Source: Croceibacterium atlanticum (GTDB lineage Bacteria; Pseudomonadota; Alphaproteobacteria; Sphingomonadales; Sphingomonadaceae). From it: DNA of 64,000 bases. The position numbers and the translations under genes were made by a program. The stretch is from contig NZ_CP011452.2 of the NCBI RefSeq assembly GCF_001008165.2, positions 1,426,001 to 1,490,000 of the forward strand, written 5' to 3'. The stretch's first letter is position 1; every line of letters begins with the position of its first letter. Below, piece by piece: positions 26,422-34,679 of the stretch. Below the pieces are notes generated by a model. The model had not been told where the DNA came from and searched no databases. It saw only the letters and a list, made by a program, of their open reading frames with translations.

Positions 26422-27987
26422 ATGACTCGTCATCTTAAGAAATCTCGGCTCAGCAAGACCGTTCTGGCCGCGGCCTGTGCGCTTCTGCCGCTGGCCGCCA
26501 TGCCGGCCGGGTCGCTGCAGGCGCAGGCCGTAACCGCACCTTCGCAGGATATCCTGCTGTCCATCGGCCGCGGCCAGCTCGTGACCGTGCCCGGACAGAT
26601 GGCCGATATCTTCGTGGCCAATGACCAGGTTGCCGATGTGCAGGTCAAATCGCAGCGCCAGCTATATGTCTTCGGCAAGTCCGGCGGCGAAACCACGGTC
26701 TATGCCAGCAATGGTTCGGGCAACGTCATCTGGTCGGCCAATATCCGCGTCGGCTCCAATCTCGACAGTATCGACCAGATGCTGACGCTGGCCATGCCGC
26801 AGGCGAAGATCAATGTCGCCACCATGGGCACGAACACCGTGCTCCTGACCGGCACGGTCGGCGCACCGGAAGATGCGGCAGAGGCCGAACGCCTGGTTCA
26901 GGCCTTTGTCGGCGAGGATTCCAACGTCATCTCGCGCCTGCGAATGGCCACCCCGCTGCAGGTCAGCCTGCGCGTCCGCTTTGCGGAAGTCAGCCGTTCG
27001 CTGGTCCGCACGCTGGGCGCCAATATCAACACTTATGACGCCTCCAACGGCTTCAAGTTCGGCATTGGCCAGGGCCGCGGCGACGTGCCGCAATATTATC
27101 CCAACGGTCCGCTCTGGACCGGCACGGAAGCGGACGAAGGTATCTCGGTCGTGCCGCCATCGGGATCGGGTTCCACCATTGTCGGCGCGGGCAAGTTCCT
27201 CGGCCTGAACCTGCTGGGTTCGCTGGATGCTGCCGAACAGGAAGGTCTGGTCACCACTCTGGCAGAACCGAACCTGGTCGCGCTTTCGGGCGAAACCGCG
27301 CAATTCCTGGCAGGTGGTGAATTCCCCGTCCCTGCCAGCGGCGGGCTGGGAACGACGGCCATCGAATACAAGAGCTATGGCGTAAGCCTGGCCTATACGC
27401 CGACCGTTCTGGCCAATGGGCGCATTTCCCTGCGGGTCCGGCCGGAAGTATCGGAACTGACCAGCCAGGGGGCGGTAACGCTCAACGGTTTCAACGTGCC
27501 GGGCCTGACCGTGCGGCGCGCGGAAACCAGCGTGGAGCTTGGCTCCGGCCAGAGCTTCATGATTGCCGGCCTGCTGAGCAATAATGCGAACAACACGATC
27601 GACAAGCTGCCGGGTGCCGGTGACGTGCCGATCCTGGGCAATCTGTTCAAATCGACCGAGTTCCGCAAGGGCCAGAGCGAGCTGGTGATCGTGGTCACCC
27701 CCTTCCTGGTCAAGCCGGTGGACGACAGCAAGATCGTGCTGCCGACCGACGGTTTCCACGCACCGACCTTTGCCGAGCAATTGCTGCTCAACAAGGACAA
27801 TGCCGGCGTTTCGGGTGAAAGCCGCCCGATGCCGCGCGCGGCGGGCACGGGCAATGCCAATCCTGAAATCGGCGCGATCGACCACGGCGTGGGCGAACTT
27901 GCCGATCATCGCCGCCGCAAGCCCGCCAGGGAAGAACAGCAGGCAGAAGCCGCCAATGCTGCCGAACCGGGCTTCAGCCTGAAGTGA
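26422..27987 (+). CDS. cpaC: Tad pilus secretin CpaC/RcpA
   Basis: The 521-residue outer-membrane secretin has a signal peptide (SKTVLAAACALLPLAAMPAGSLQAQA), a pilus N-terminal domain (VTVPGQMADIFVANDQVADVQVKS), a BON-like region and the secretin core. Secretin signature: EPNLVALSGETAQFLAGGEFPVP, then LPGAGDVPILGNLFKS. It forms the pilus exit pore. I chose the ATG 20 codons inside the longest frame because the signal peptide begins there. Confidence 0.94.
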   Translation: MTRHLKKSRLSKTVLAAACALLPLAAMPAGSLQAQAVTAPSQDILLSIGRGQLVTVPGQMADIFVANDQVADVQVKSQRQLYVFGKSGGETTVYASNGSGNVIWSANIRVGSNLDSIDQMLTLAMPQAKINVATMGTNTVLLTGTVGAPEDAAEAERLVQAFVGEDSNVISRLRMATPLQVSLRVRFAEVSRSLVRTLGANINTYDASNGFKFGIGQGRGDVPQYYPNGPLWTGTEADEGISVVPPSGSGSTIVGAGKFLGLNLLGSLDAAEQEGLVTTLAEPNLVALSGETAQFLAGGEFPVPASGGLGTTAIEYKSYGVSLAYTPTVLANGRISLRVRPEVSELTSQGAVTLNGFNVPGLTVRRAETSVELGSGQSFMIAGLLSNNANNTIDKLPGAGDVPILGNLFKSTEFRKGQSELVIVVTPFLVKPVDDSKIVLPTDGFHAPTFAEQLLLNKDNAGVSGESRPMPRAAGTGNANPEIGAIDHGVGELADHRRRKPAREEQQAEAANAAEPGFSLK

Positions 27988-27998
27988 GAAAGGTGAAC

Positions 27999-28661
27999 AT
28001 GATGCACATTCGCAGCAAGACGACGGCAGCAGCCGCTCTCGCCATCTCGCTCGGCCTCGCGCTTTCTGCCTGCAACAGCGCGGGGGGGGACATGAACCGT
28101 TCCCTCTACAGCACCAAGCAGCCAGTGGTCGAACGCCACAATTACACGCTGGACGTGTCCGCCGGTTCCGGCGGCGTTCCGGTCCAGGAACAGCGCCGCC
28201 TTGCCGCATGGTTCGAAGCCATGGATCTCGGCTATGGCGACCGCGTCGCCATCGACGGATCGTTGAGCGACTCTGCCGCGCAGGAAGACATCGCCGCCCT
28301 TGCCGGGCGCCACGGCATCCTGCTGAGCGACGAAGCGCCGGTGACGGAAGGCTATGTCGATCCGGGCAAGATCCGCGTCGTCGTCTCGCGGTCCAGCGCC
28401 TATGTGCCGGGATGCCCGGACTGGTCGGAACAATATGCCAGCAATCTCGGCAACCGCACGACCTCCGGCTTTGGTTGCTCGATCAACAGCAACATGGCCG
28501 CGATGATGGCCGATCCGGAACATTTGCTGAAAGGTGCCGAAGCTACGGGCGACACTGTCGTCATGAGTTCGAGCAAGGCCATCCAGACTTATCGCGACAA
28601 GCAGCCGACGGGCGCCGGCAACCTGCCGGCCGTCTCCAGCCAGGCTTCAGGAGGAAACTGA
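27999..28661 (+). CDS. cpaD: Tad pilus lipoprotein CpaD
   Basis: The 220-residue outer-membrane lipoprotein has the signal AAAALAISLGLALSAC with the lipobox Cys. The CpaD domain shows the family's CPDWS motif (VPGCPDWSEQYASNLGN) and FGCSINSNMAAM, where the two Cys may pair. It probably helps place or stabilise CpaC. AAGGTG precedes the chosen ATG; a GTG overlapping the cpaC stop region (27984) is an alternative. Confidence 0.92.
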   Translation: MMHIRSKTTAAAALAISLGLALSACNSAGGDMNRSLYSTKQPVVERHNYTLDVSAGSGGVPVQEQRRLAAWFEAMDLGYGDRVAIDGSLSDSAAQEDIAALAGRHGILLSDEAPVTEGYVDPGKIRVVVSRSSAYVPGCPDWSEQYASNLGNRTTSGFGCSINSNMAAMMADPEHLLKGAEATGDTVVMSSSKAIQTYRDKQPTGAGNLPAVSSQASGGN

Positions 28662-28664
28662 TCC

Positions 28665-29963
28665 ATGAATGCGCCGTGGAAAGCTGGCCCGATGGGCAAT
28701 CGCGATCCCTTCGCCGCCTATATCTGCGACGAGACATCGCTGGACGTGTTGCGCCCGGTGGTCATCGAAATGGGCTGGCAGCCGGAAAAGTGCAACAAGG
28801 GCGGGCTGCGTAACGCGGTCCAGTCCCTGTCGATTTCCGCAAGCCCTGCGATCCTGCTGGTCGACCTGTCGGAAAGCGGTGATCCGCTGAACGATATCAA
28901 CGCCCTGGCCGAAGTCTGCGAGCCCGGTACGGTGGTGATTGCCATCGGCCAGGTGAACGATGTGCGCCTTTACCGCGACCTGCTGGCCAGCGGCATTCAC
29001 GATTATCTTCTGAAGCCGCTTTCGGCCGGTCAGCTGCGCGATGCGCTGACCCAGGCACAGGCGGTCTTCACCGCGCCGCGTGCGGGTGAAGGGGAAGCAG
29101 CCAAGCCGCATGTAGCCACCGCAGTGGTCGGCACGCGCGGCGGCGTTGGCGCCTCCACCATTGCCACTTCGCTGGCCTGGCTGTTCGCGACCGAGCATAA
29201 CAGCCCGACCGCCCTGCTGGACCTGGACATCCATTTCGGCACGGGGGCGCTCAGCCTCGACCTGGAGCCGGGGCGCGGCCTGACGGACGCGATCGAGAAT
29301 CCGAGCCGTATCGACGGATTGTTCATCGAACGCGCCATGATCCGCGCGAACGAGAACCTTGCCATCCTGTCTGCCGAAGCGCCGATCAATTCGCCGCTGA
29401 TGACGGATGGCGCCGCCTTCATGCAGTTGCAGGAGGAATTCCGCCAGGCGTTTGAAATGTCGGTCATCGACATGCCGCGCAACATGCTGATCAACTTCCC
29501 CGGCCTGCTGGCGGAAATCGGCGTGGTGGCACTGGTCACGGAAATGACGCTCGCCTCGGCGCGCGACACGATCCGGATCCTGTCCTGGCTCAAGCAGAAT
29601 GCGCCGGGCGCACAGCCCCTTATCATCGCCAGCAAGGTTCAGGCCGGCACGGCGGAAATCAGCAAGGCCGATTTCGAAGCCTCAATCGAACGCAAGATCA
29701 ACTATTCGATCCCCTTCGATCAGAAGGCCGCGGCCAATGCGGCAAAGCTGGGCAAGACCTTCGCCGATGCCAATCAGGGATCGAAGCCGGGCGCCGTGCT
29801 GCGCGAGATCGCTTCGGCCATCGCGGGCGTAAGCGGAGATGAGGATGCCGACCTGACCAAGGCCGGAGCCGGCAGTTCGCTGCTGGGCAAGTTCGATCTC
29901 AAATCGCTGCTGGGCAAGAAGGACAAGACGTCCGGCGGCAAGGAAACCGAACCCGCCGAATAA
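28665..29963 (+). CDS. cpaE: Tad pilus localisation ATPase CpaE/TadZ
   Basis: The 432-residue protein has an N-terminal receiver-like domain (AILLVDLSESGDPLNDI, GIHDYLLKPLSAGQL) and a C-terminal ParA/MinD ATPase. The deviant Walker A is VVGTRGGVGASTIATSLAW and the Walker A' region is ALLDLDIHFGTGAL. TadZ/CpaE brings the Tad machine to its cell position. After it one expects cpaF, but a 69-base gap with a hairpin leads straight to tadB. Confidence 0.94.
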   Translation: MNAPWKAGPMGNRDPFAAYICDETSLDVLRPVVIEMGWQPEKCNKGGLRNAVQSLSISASPAILLVDLSESGDPLNDINALAEVCEPGTVVIAIGQVNDVRLYRDLLASGIHDYLLKPLSAGQLRDALTQAQAVFTAPRAGEGEAAKPHVATAVVGTRGGVGASTIATSLAWLFATEHNSPTALLDLDIHFGTGALSLDLEPGRGLTDAIENPSRIDGLFIERAMIRANENLAILSAEAPINSPLMTDGAAFMQLQEEFRQAFEMSVIDMPRNMLINFPGLLAEIGVVALVTEMTLASARDTIRILSWLKQNAPGAQPLIIASKVQAGTAEISKADFEASIERKINYSIPFDQKAAANAAKLGKTFADANQGSKPGAVLREIASAIAGVSGDEDADLTKAGAGSSLLGKFDLKSLLGKKDKTSGGKETEPAE

Positions 29964-29972
29964 ACGGATCGG

Positions 29973-29993
29973 GGCGCGCCGTGACGGCGCGCC
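29973..29993. repeat. Hairpin in the cpaE-tadB gap
   Basis: GGCGCGCC-GTGAC-GGCGCGCC forms an 8-bp GC-only stem with a 5-base loop, 10 bases past the cpaE stop. It is followed by TTGGTGG, so termination would be weak at best. It lies where cpaF would normally be. Confidence 0.6.
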
Positions 29994-30032
29994 TTGGTGG
30001 CGGTTTCGCAAACAGATGGACGAAGGACGGTT

Positions 30033-31004
30033 ATGAGCATCATCCAGCTTCTGCTCGTTGGCGGCGGATTGATCGCGATGGTCGCCCTGCTCTATTTGGC
30101 CTTTTCCGGCCCATCGGCAGGCCGGGAGGCGCAGCGTCGGCTGCAATCGCTGCAATATCGCCATTCGGAAAGCACTTCGACCAAGGTTGAATCCCAGCTC
30201 AAGAAGGCAATCGCGGCGCGCAAGCCGAAATTGCACAAGAAAGCCGGTTCGACATCGCGCATCCAGGCGCTGGCGCTGCGGCTCGATCGGACCGGGCAAC
30301 GCTGGACCGTCAGCCAGTATTTCTATGCGTCGATCGGCCTCGGCCTTGTCATCACCCTGATCATGTTCCTGAAAACCGGCGTGCTGCTGCTATCGCTTGG
30401 CATCGGCGTGCTTGCCGGCGCGGGAATCCCGCATCTGGTGGTCGGTTTCCTGATGAAGCGCCGTACCGAAGCCTTCAACGCGAAATTCCCCGATGCCATC
30501 GAACTGCTGGTGCGCGGCCTGCGTTCCGGCCTTCCCGTCACCGAAACGCTCAGCGTTGTGGCCACCGAGATTCCCGGCCCCGTGGGGATGGAATTCCGTC
30601 AGGTGGTGGAACGCATAAAGATCGGCCGGACGATGGAGGAATCGCTACAGGAAACCGCAGACAAGCTGGGCACGCCGGAATTCCAGTTCTTCGTCATCAC
30701 GCTGGCGATCCAGCGGGAGACGGGCGGCAATCTGGCGGAAACCCTGTCCAACCTGGCCGACGTGCTGCGCAAACGCGCCCAGATGAAGCTGAAGATCAAG
30801 GCAATGAGTTCGGAATCCAAGGCCTCCGCCTATATCGTGGGTGCCCTGCCCTTCATCGTCTTCGGCATGATCTACTGGATCAACCCCAGCTATATTGGCG
30901 GCTTCTTCACTGATGATCGCCTGATCGTGACCGGCCTTGGCGGGCTGGTGTGGATGGGCATCGGCGCCTTCATCATGGCCAAGATGGTCAGCTTCGAAAT
31001 CTGA
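30033..31004 (+). CDS. tadB: Tad inner-membrane platform protein TadB
   Basis: The 323-residue protein has N-terminal membrane helices, a basic linker (KKAIAARKPKLHKKAG), paired helices (FYASIGLGLVITLIMFL) and the T2SSF domain (FPDAIELLVRGLRSGLPVTETL, then ALAIQRETGGNLAETLSNL). TadB and TadC form the platform that the CpaF ATPase drives. I chose the ATG preceded by GAAGGACGG; a longer frame starts in the gap. Confidence 0.94.
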   Translation: MSIIQLLLVGGGLIAMVALLYLAFSGPSAGREAQRRLQSLQYRHSESTSTKVESQLKKAIAARKPKLHKKAGSTSRIQALALRLDRTGQRWTVSQYFYASIGLGLVITLIMFLKTGVLLLSLGIGVLAGAGIPHLVVGFLMKRRTEAFNAKFPDAIELLVRGLRSGLPVTETLSVVATEIPGPVGMEFRQVVERIKIGRTMEESLQETADKLGTPEFQFFVITLAIQRETGGNLAETLSNLADVLRKRAQMKLKIKAMSSESKASAYIVGALPFIVFGMIYWINPSYIGGFFTDDRLIVTGLGGLVWMGIGAFIMAKMVSFEI

Positions 31005-31023
31005 GCGGGAGGATATTGCACAC

Positions 31024-32040
31024 ATGATCGCCGCCCCCGCCCCCGGACCGACCCTGCTCGGCTTCGATGTCGTCCTGATCGGCACCTTGCTGTCGGCCGT
31101 GGCCGCCTTCGCCGTCATCCTGGCGATCTACACCGCCGTGACGGTGAAAGACCCGATGGCCAAGCGCGTGAAATCGCTGAACGAACGGCGCGAAGAACTG
31201 AAGGCCGGCATCGTCAAACAGGCGAAAAAGCGCCAGAACCTGACCCGGCGAACCGAAAAGACCGACCGGATGAAGGAAACGCTGCAGGGCATGAAGGTCC
31301 TGCAGGAAAGCCAGGTAAAGGAGATCCAGCAGAAGCTGGCGCAGGCCGGCTATCGCAACAAGGAACTGGCGGTTTTCGTCATCTTCGCGCGCATGGTTCT
31401 GCCCATCGTGCTTGGCTTTATCGGAATTATCGCCTTCTACTGGACCGACACATTTCCCGAATGGGGCAGCTTCAAGCGGTTCATGGCCTTCGCCGCACTG
31501 GTGATCGTCGGCTACAAGGGCCCTGAAGTCTTTCTAAAGAACAAGGCGAACAAGCGCACCGATGCCATACGCAAGGGCTTGCCCGATGCGCTGGACCTGC
31601 TGGTCATCTGCGCCGAAGCCGGCCTGACGGTTGACGCGGCATTCAACCGCGTCGCCCGCGAACTGGGCCGCGCCTATCCCGAACTGGGCGATGAATTTGC
31701 ACTGACCGCGATCGAGCTGTCATTCCTGACCGAGCGGCGCCAGGCTTTCGAGAACCTGGCCTATCGCGTCGATCTGGACGCCGTGCGCGGCGTGGTGACC
31801 ACCATGATCCAGACCGAGCGTTACGGCACGCCCCTGGCATCCGCCCTGCGCGTGCTGTCGGCCGAATTCCGCAACGAACGCATGATGCGGGCCGAGGAAA
31901 AGGCCGCGCGCCTTCCGGCCATCATGACCGTGCCGCTGATCATGTTCATCCTGCCCGTGCTGTTCATCGTCATTCTGGGCCCGGCAGCCTGTTCGATCGC
32001 CGATGCCTTCTCCGACGGTGGACCGGCAAAGGGCGGCTGA
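31024..32040 (+). CDS. tadC: Tad inner-membrane platform protein TadC
   Basis: The 338-residue T2SSF-domain protein pairs with TadB. It shows an N-terminal helix (VVLIGTLLSAVAAFAVILAIY), a charged cytoplasmic part, LPDALDLLVICAEAGLTVDAAF, and late helices (IMTVPLIMFILPVLFIVIL). The ATG follows GGGAGGATATT, a good ribosome site. It is the last gene of the cluster; no TPR protein (TadD) or pseudopilins follow. Confidence 0.94.
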   Translation: MIAAPAPGPTLLGFDVVLIGTLLSAVAAFAVILAIYTAVTVKDPMAKRVKSLNERREELKAGIVKQAKKRQNLTRRTEKTDRMKETLQGMKVLQESQVKEIQQKLAQAGYRNKELAVFVIFARMVLPIVLGFIGIIAFYWTDTFPEWGSFKRFMAFAALVIVGYKGPEVFLKNKANKRTDAIRKGLPDALDLLVICAEAGLTVDAAFNRVARELGRAYPELGDEFALTAIELSFLTERRQAFENLAYRVDLDAVRGVVTTMIQTERYGTPLASALRVLSAEFRNERMMRAEEKAARLPAIMTVPLIMFILPVLFIVILGPAACSIADAFSDGGPAKGG

Positions 32041-32083
32041 CCCGGCAGCCGGCAGCCCGTAACGCGAATCAGGCAGAGAGCGT

Positions 32084-32102
32084 CCCGCAGCCCGGCTGCG
32101 GG
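32084..32102 (+). terminator. GC hairpin between convergent tadC and marR-type gene
   Basis: CCCGCAG and CTGCGGG form a 7-bp stem around a 5-base loop 44 bases past the tadC stop. There is no T-run, so the terminator call is weak. Confidence 0.35.
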
Positions 32103-32109
32103 GCGCGGC

Positions 32110-32589
32110 CTATTTGATGCCGTAATTCCTGCTGTCGATCTCCTCGCCATCGAGATCGTCCAGCCCGGTGCGGACACGTTCCAGCATTTCCCGAAACTGC
32201 TTCATTTCTTCGCTGGTGAAGGAACCGAAGATGCGTTCTTCCATGGCCACGGCGAGCGGCATGATCTCGTCATGCATCTTCACGCCTTCTTCGGTAAGGT
32301 CCAGCAGGTGGGACCGGCCATCCTGCGCATTGGGCGTGCGGGCGGCGAGATCGCGGTCTTCCAGAACCTTGCAGGCGCGATTGACTGCCACCTTGTCCAT
32401 CAGCGTCATCCGCGTGAGCTGGCGCTGGGTGAGCGGCCCGAAATCGCCAAGCACGGCCATGACTCGCCACTCCGGAATGCTGAGCCCGAAACGCGTGCGA
32501 TATTCCACCGCGATGCGGCCGCTTACCGCATTCGACGTGTAGGAAAGGATATATGGCAGGAACTCTGCAAGAGGGGTTGTATCAATCAT
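32110..32589 (-). CDS. MarR family transcriptional regulator
   Basis: The 159-residue protein is a typical MarR dimer subunit: LSIPEWRVMAVLGDFGPLTQRQL, the recognition helix MDKVAVNRACKVLEDRDLAARTP, and the wing AQDGRSHLLDLTEEG. The ligand is unknown. It is followed in the opposite direction by the tad cluster end and preceded on the same strand by mtnP (63-base gap) and an SDR gene, possible but unproven targets. Confidence 0.93.
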   Translation of the reverse strand: MIDTTPLAEFLPYILSYTSNAVSGRIAVEYRTRFGLSIPEWRVMAVLGDFGPLTQRQLTRMTLMDKVAVNRACKVLEDRDLAARTPNAQDGRSHLLDLTEEGVKMHDEIMPLAVAMEERIFGSFTSEEMKQFREMLERVRTGLDDLDGEEIDSRNYGIK

Positions 32590-32652
32590 TGTGAAGCGAA
32601 TTTGTTCCAGCTTGCCCCTTATTGCAAGCGGCGCAACGACAAACAGGCAAGA

Positions 32653-33534
32653 CTAGCCGTTCGGCGCCTTCGGCAATATCCGTCCCGCAACGGCATCCAG
32701 CCGGGCAACAAGATGACGATCCCACGCGTTTCGGGGAGTGATAATTGCGTGATCGAGAGCGCGGTCGATCGGGCTTTCCGGACGTTCAGCCGGCAATGAC
32801 GCGGCCAGCGCGGCCAGCGTCCGCCGCGCCTTCACCGCATTGGTGCGCATCACTTCCAGCACACCGCTGACATCCACCTCCGGCTCCCCCTCGCGCCAGC
32901 AATCATAATCGGTGACCATGCCGAGCAGGGCGTATGGCAGCTCCGCCTCCCGCGCCAGGCGAACCTCCGGCATCGCGGTCATGCCGATCACATCCGCGCC
33001 CCAGCCGCGATACATGACACTTTCCGCGCGAGTGGAGAATTGCGGCCCTTCGATCGCGACATAGCAGCCCGATCGGTGCAGGCGGGCATCCATCGCCCCC
33101 GCCGCATCCGCCAGCAGGCCGGACAGGCGTGGGCAGACCGGATCGCCAAGCCCCACATGGGCCACGAAGCCCGGCCCGAAAAAGCTCCGTTCCCGCCCGA
33201 TGGTCCGATCGATGAACTGGTCCACCACCACGAAATCGCCGGGCGCCATGTCTTCGCGCAGGGAACCGACCGCGGAAACCGCCACCAGGTCCGTCACGCC
33301 GCAGCGTTTCAGCACGTCCACATTGGCGCGGTAATTGACGGCGGAAGGCGGCAGGCGGTGCCCCGCCCCATGCCGCGCCAGGAATGTGCAGCGCACACCG
33401 GACAGAAAGCCAGTAGTCACGGGGCCGGATGGCTCGCCAAAGGGGCTGCGCACGTCGATTTCCTGCGCATCCTCCAGCTCGCCCGGTTCATACAGGCCGG
33501 AGCCGCCGATAATTCCCAGGTGCCAGCCCGCCAT
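32653..33534 (-). CDS. mtnP: S-methyl-5'-thioadenosine phosphorylase
   Basis: The 293-residue phosphorylase cleaves methylthioadenosine to adenine and methylthioribose-1-phosphate in methionine salvage. Motifs: IIGGSGLYEPGEL (phosphate loop), RHGAGHRLPPSAVNYRANV, IEGPQFSTRAE and IGMTAMPEVRLAREAELPYA. The ATG at 33534 gives the usual family N-terminus; the frame continues upstream into the gap before the SDR gene. It lies 22 bases after the SDR gene on the same strand. Confidence 0.94.
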   Translation of the reverse strand: MAGWHLGIIGGSGLYEPGELEDAQEIDVRSPFGEPSGPVTTGFLSGVRCTFLARHGAGHRLPPSAVNYRANVDVLKRCGVTDLVAVSAVGSLREDMAPGDFVVVDQFIDRTIGRERSFFGPGFVAHVGLGDPVCPRLSGLLADAAGAMDARLHRSGCYVAIEGPQFSTRAESVMYRGWGADVIGMTAMPEVRLAREAELPYALLGMVTDYDCWREGEPEVDVSGVLEVMRTNAVKARRTLAALAASLPAERPESPIDRALDHAIITPRNAWDRHLVARLDAVAGRILPKAPNG

Positions 33535-33556
33535 ATATCTGCCCCCCTTGTCCCGA

Positions 33557-34339
33557 TCAGCGCGGCGGCATTCGGATGGCGCCATCCAGCCGGACGGTTT
33601 CGCCATTGAAATATCCGTTCTCGATCATGGTCATGACGAGATTGGCATATTCCTCCGGATGACCGAGCCGTTTCGGAAAGGGCACGGCCGCGGCAAGCGA
33701 TTCCTGCGCTTTCTCCGGCAGGCCCGCCAGCAAGGGCGTCTTGAAAATGCCCGGCAGGATCGTGTTGATGCGGATGCCTTCATTCATGAAATCGCGGGCA
33801 ATGGGCAGTGTCATGCCCACAACACCCCCCTTGGAAGCGGAATAGGCAACCTGGCCGATCTGGCCGTCCACCGCCGCGACGGAGGCGGTGCAGACCATCG
33901 CCCCGCGTTCGCCATCTTCCAGCCCTTCCAGCGTCATCATCCCCGCGGCCGACTTGGCCACGCACTGGAACGTGCCCATCAGATTGACCTTGATCGTCTT
34001 GTGAAACAGATCGACCGGCAGATGGCTGATCTCGCCCGTTTCCTTGTCCCGGCGAACGGTCTTGCCGATCGTGCCGATACCGGCACAGCAGACCAGCACG
34101 CGTTCCTGGCCATGCGCCTCGCGCGCCCTGGCGAAGGCGGCATCCACCGATGCCTCGTCCGAGACATCCACCTTGCACATGATGCCGCCGATCTCCGCCG
34201 CGACCTGCGCGCCGCGTTCTTCATTCAGATCGAACAGAGCCACTTTCGCCCCCTTGGCAGCAAGCGCCCGCGCGCTCGCCTCGCCCAGGCCGGAAGCGCC
34301 CCCGGTAACAATAGCCGCGACCGAAGCATCCACTTTCAT
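33557..34339 (-). CDS. Short-chain dehydrogenase, 3-hydroxyacyl-CoA dehydrogenase type 2-like
   Basis: The 260-residue SDR has the cofactor loop VTGGASGLGEASARALAAKG, the NAD-type Asp in ALFDLNEE, the NAG-equivalent CCAGIGTIGKT, the catalytic Ser in ASVAAVDGQIGQVAY and YSASKGG. The long insert and ending (FNGETVRLDGAIRMPPR) match the HSD17B10/2-methyl-3-hydroxybutyryl-CoA dehydrogenase group, linked to isoleucine or fatty-acid breakdown. Acyl-CoA substrate is inferred. Confidence 0.9.
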   Translation of the reverse strand: MKVDASVAAIVTGGASGLGEASARALAAKGAKVALFDLNEERGAQVAAEIGGIMCKVDVSDEASVDAAFARAREAHGQERVLVCCAGIGTIGKTVRRDKETGEISHLPVDLFHKTIKVNLMGTFQCVAKSAAGMMTLEGLEDGERGAMVCTASVAAVDGQIGQVAYSASKGGVVGMTLPIARDFMNEGIRINTILPGIFKTPLLAGLPEKAQESLAAAVPFPKRLGHPEEYANLVMTMIENGYFNGETVRLDGAIRMPPR

Positions 34340-34679
34340 CAGGCTTTTCCTTCCCTGCCATTCATCTTGTCCATGCCGCCTTCCCTAAACGGGCGGACCA
34401 TGCCGTCAAGCAGAGCCGGCGGGCAGCGCGGGCCATGCCAGGCCACGCGCGCTGCACCGCACAAACGCCGCATTCGCGGCGCATCATTGTCGCCAAAATG
34501 TCATGTTGCCTTCGCGCCACAGTAACGTGGCTTAGTGCAGCATGAATGATCGTTATGATTGAAACGATACCAACCTTCCCCCAGTCACGGCCCATTCAGC
34601 TCTTCAAAGGACCGCCTATGGCGCTTCCCGGGCTGATTCACATGGGGCGAACAGACTTCATAAAGGGACTGCAATCGCA
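34340..34679. other. 340-base intergenic region before the TonB receptor gene
   Basis: No gene is seen. It holds the divergent promoters of the SDR gene and the TonB receptor. A small inverted repeat, GCCAC-AGTAAC-GTGGC, sits at 34516-34531. AAAGGGA lies 12 bases before the receptor ATG. The stretch from about 34480 to 34580 is clearly more AT-rich than its surroundings and is the likeliest promoter site. I could not assign boxes with confidence. Confidence 0.6.
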
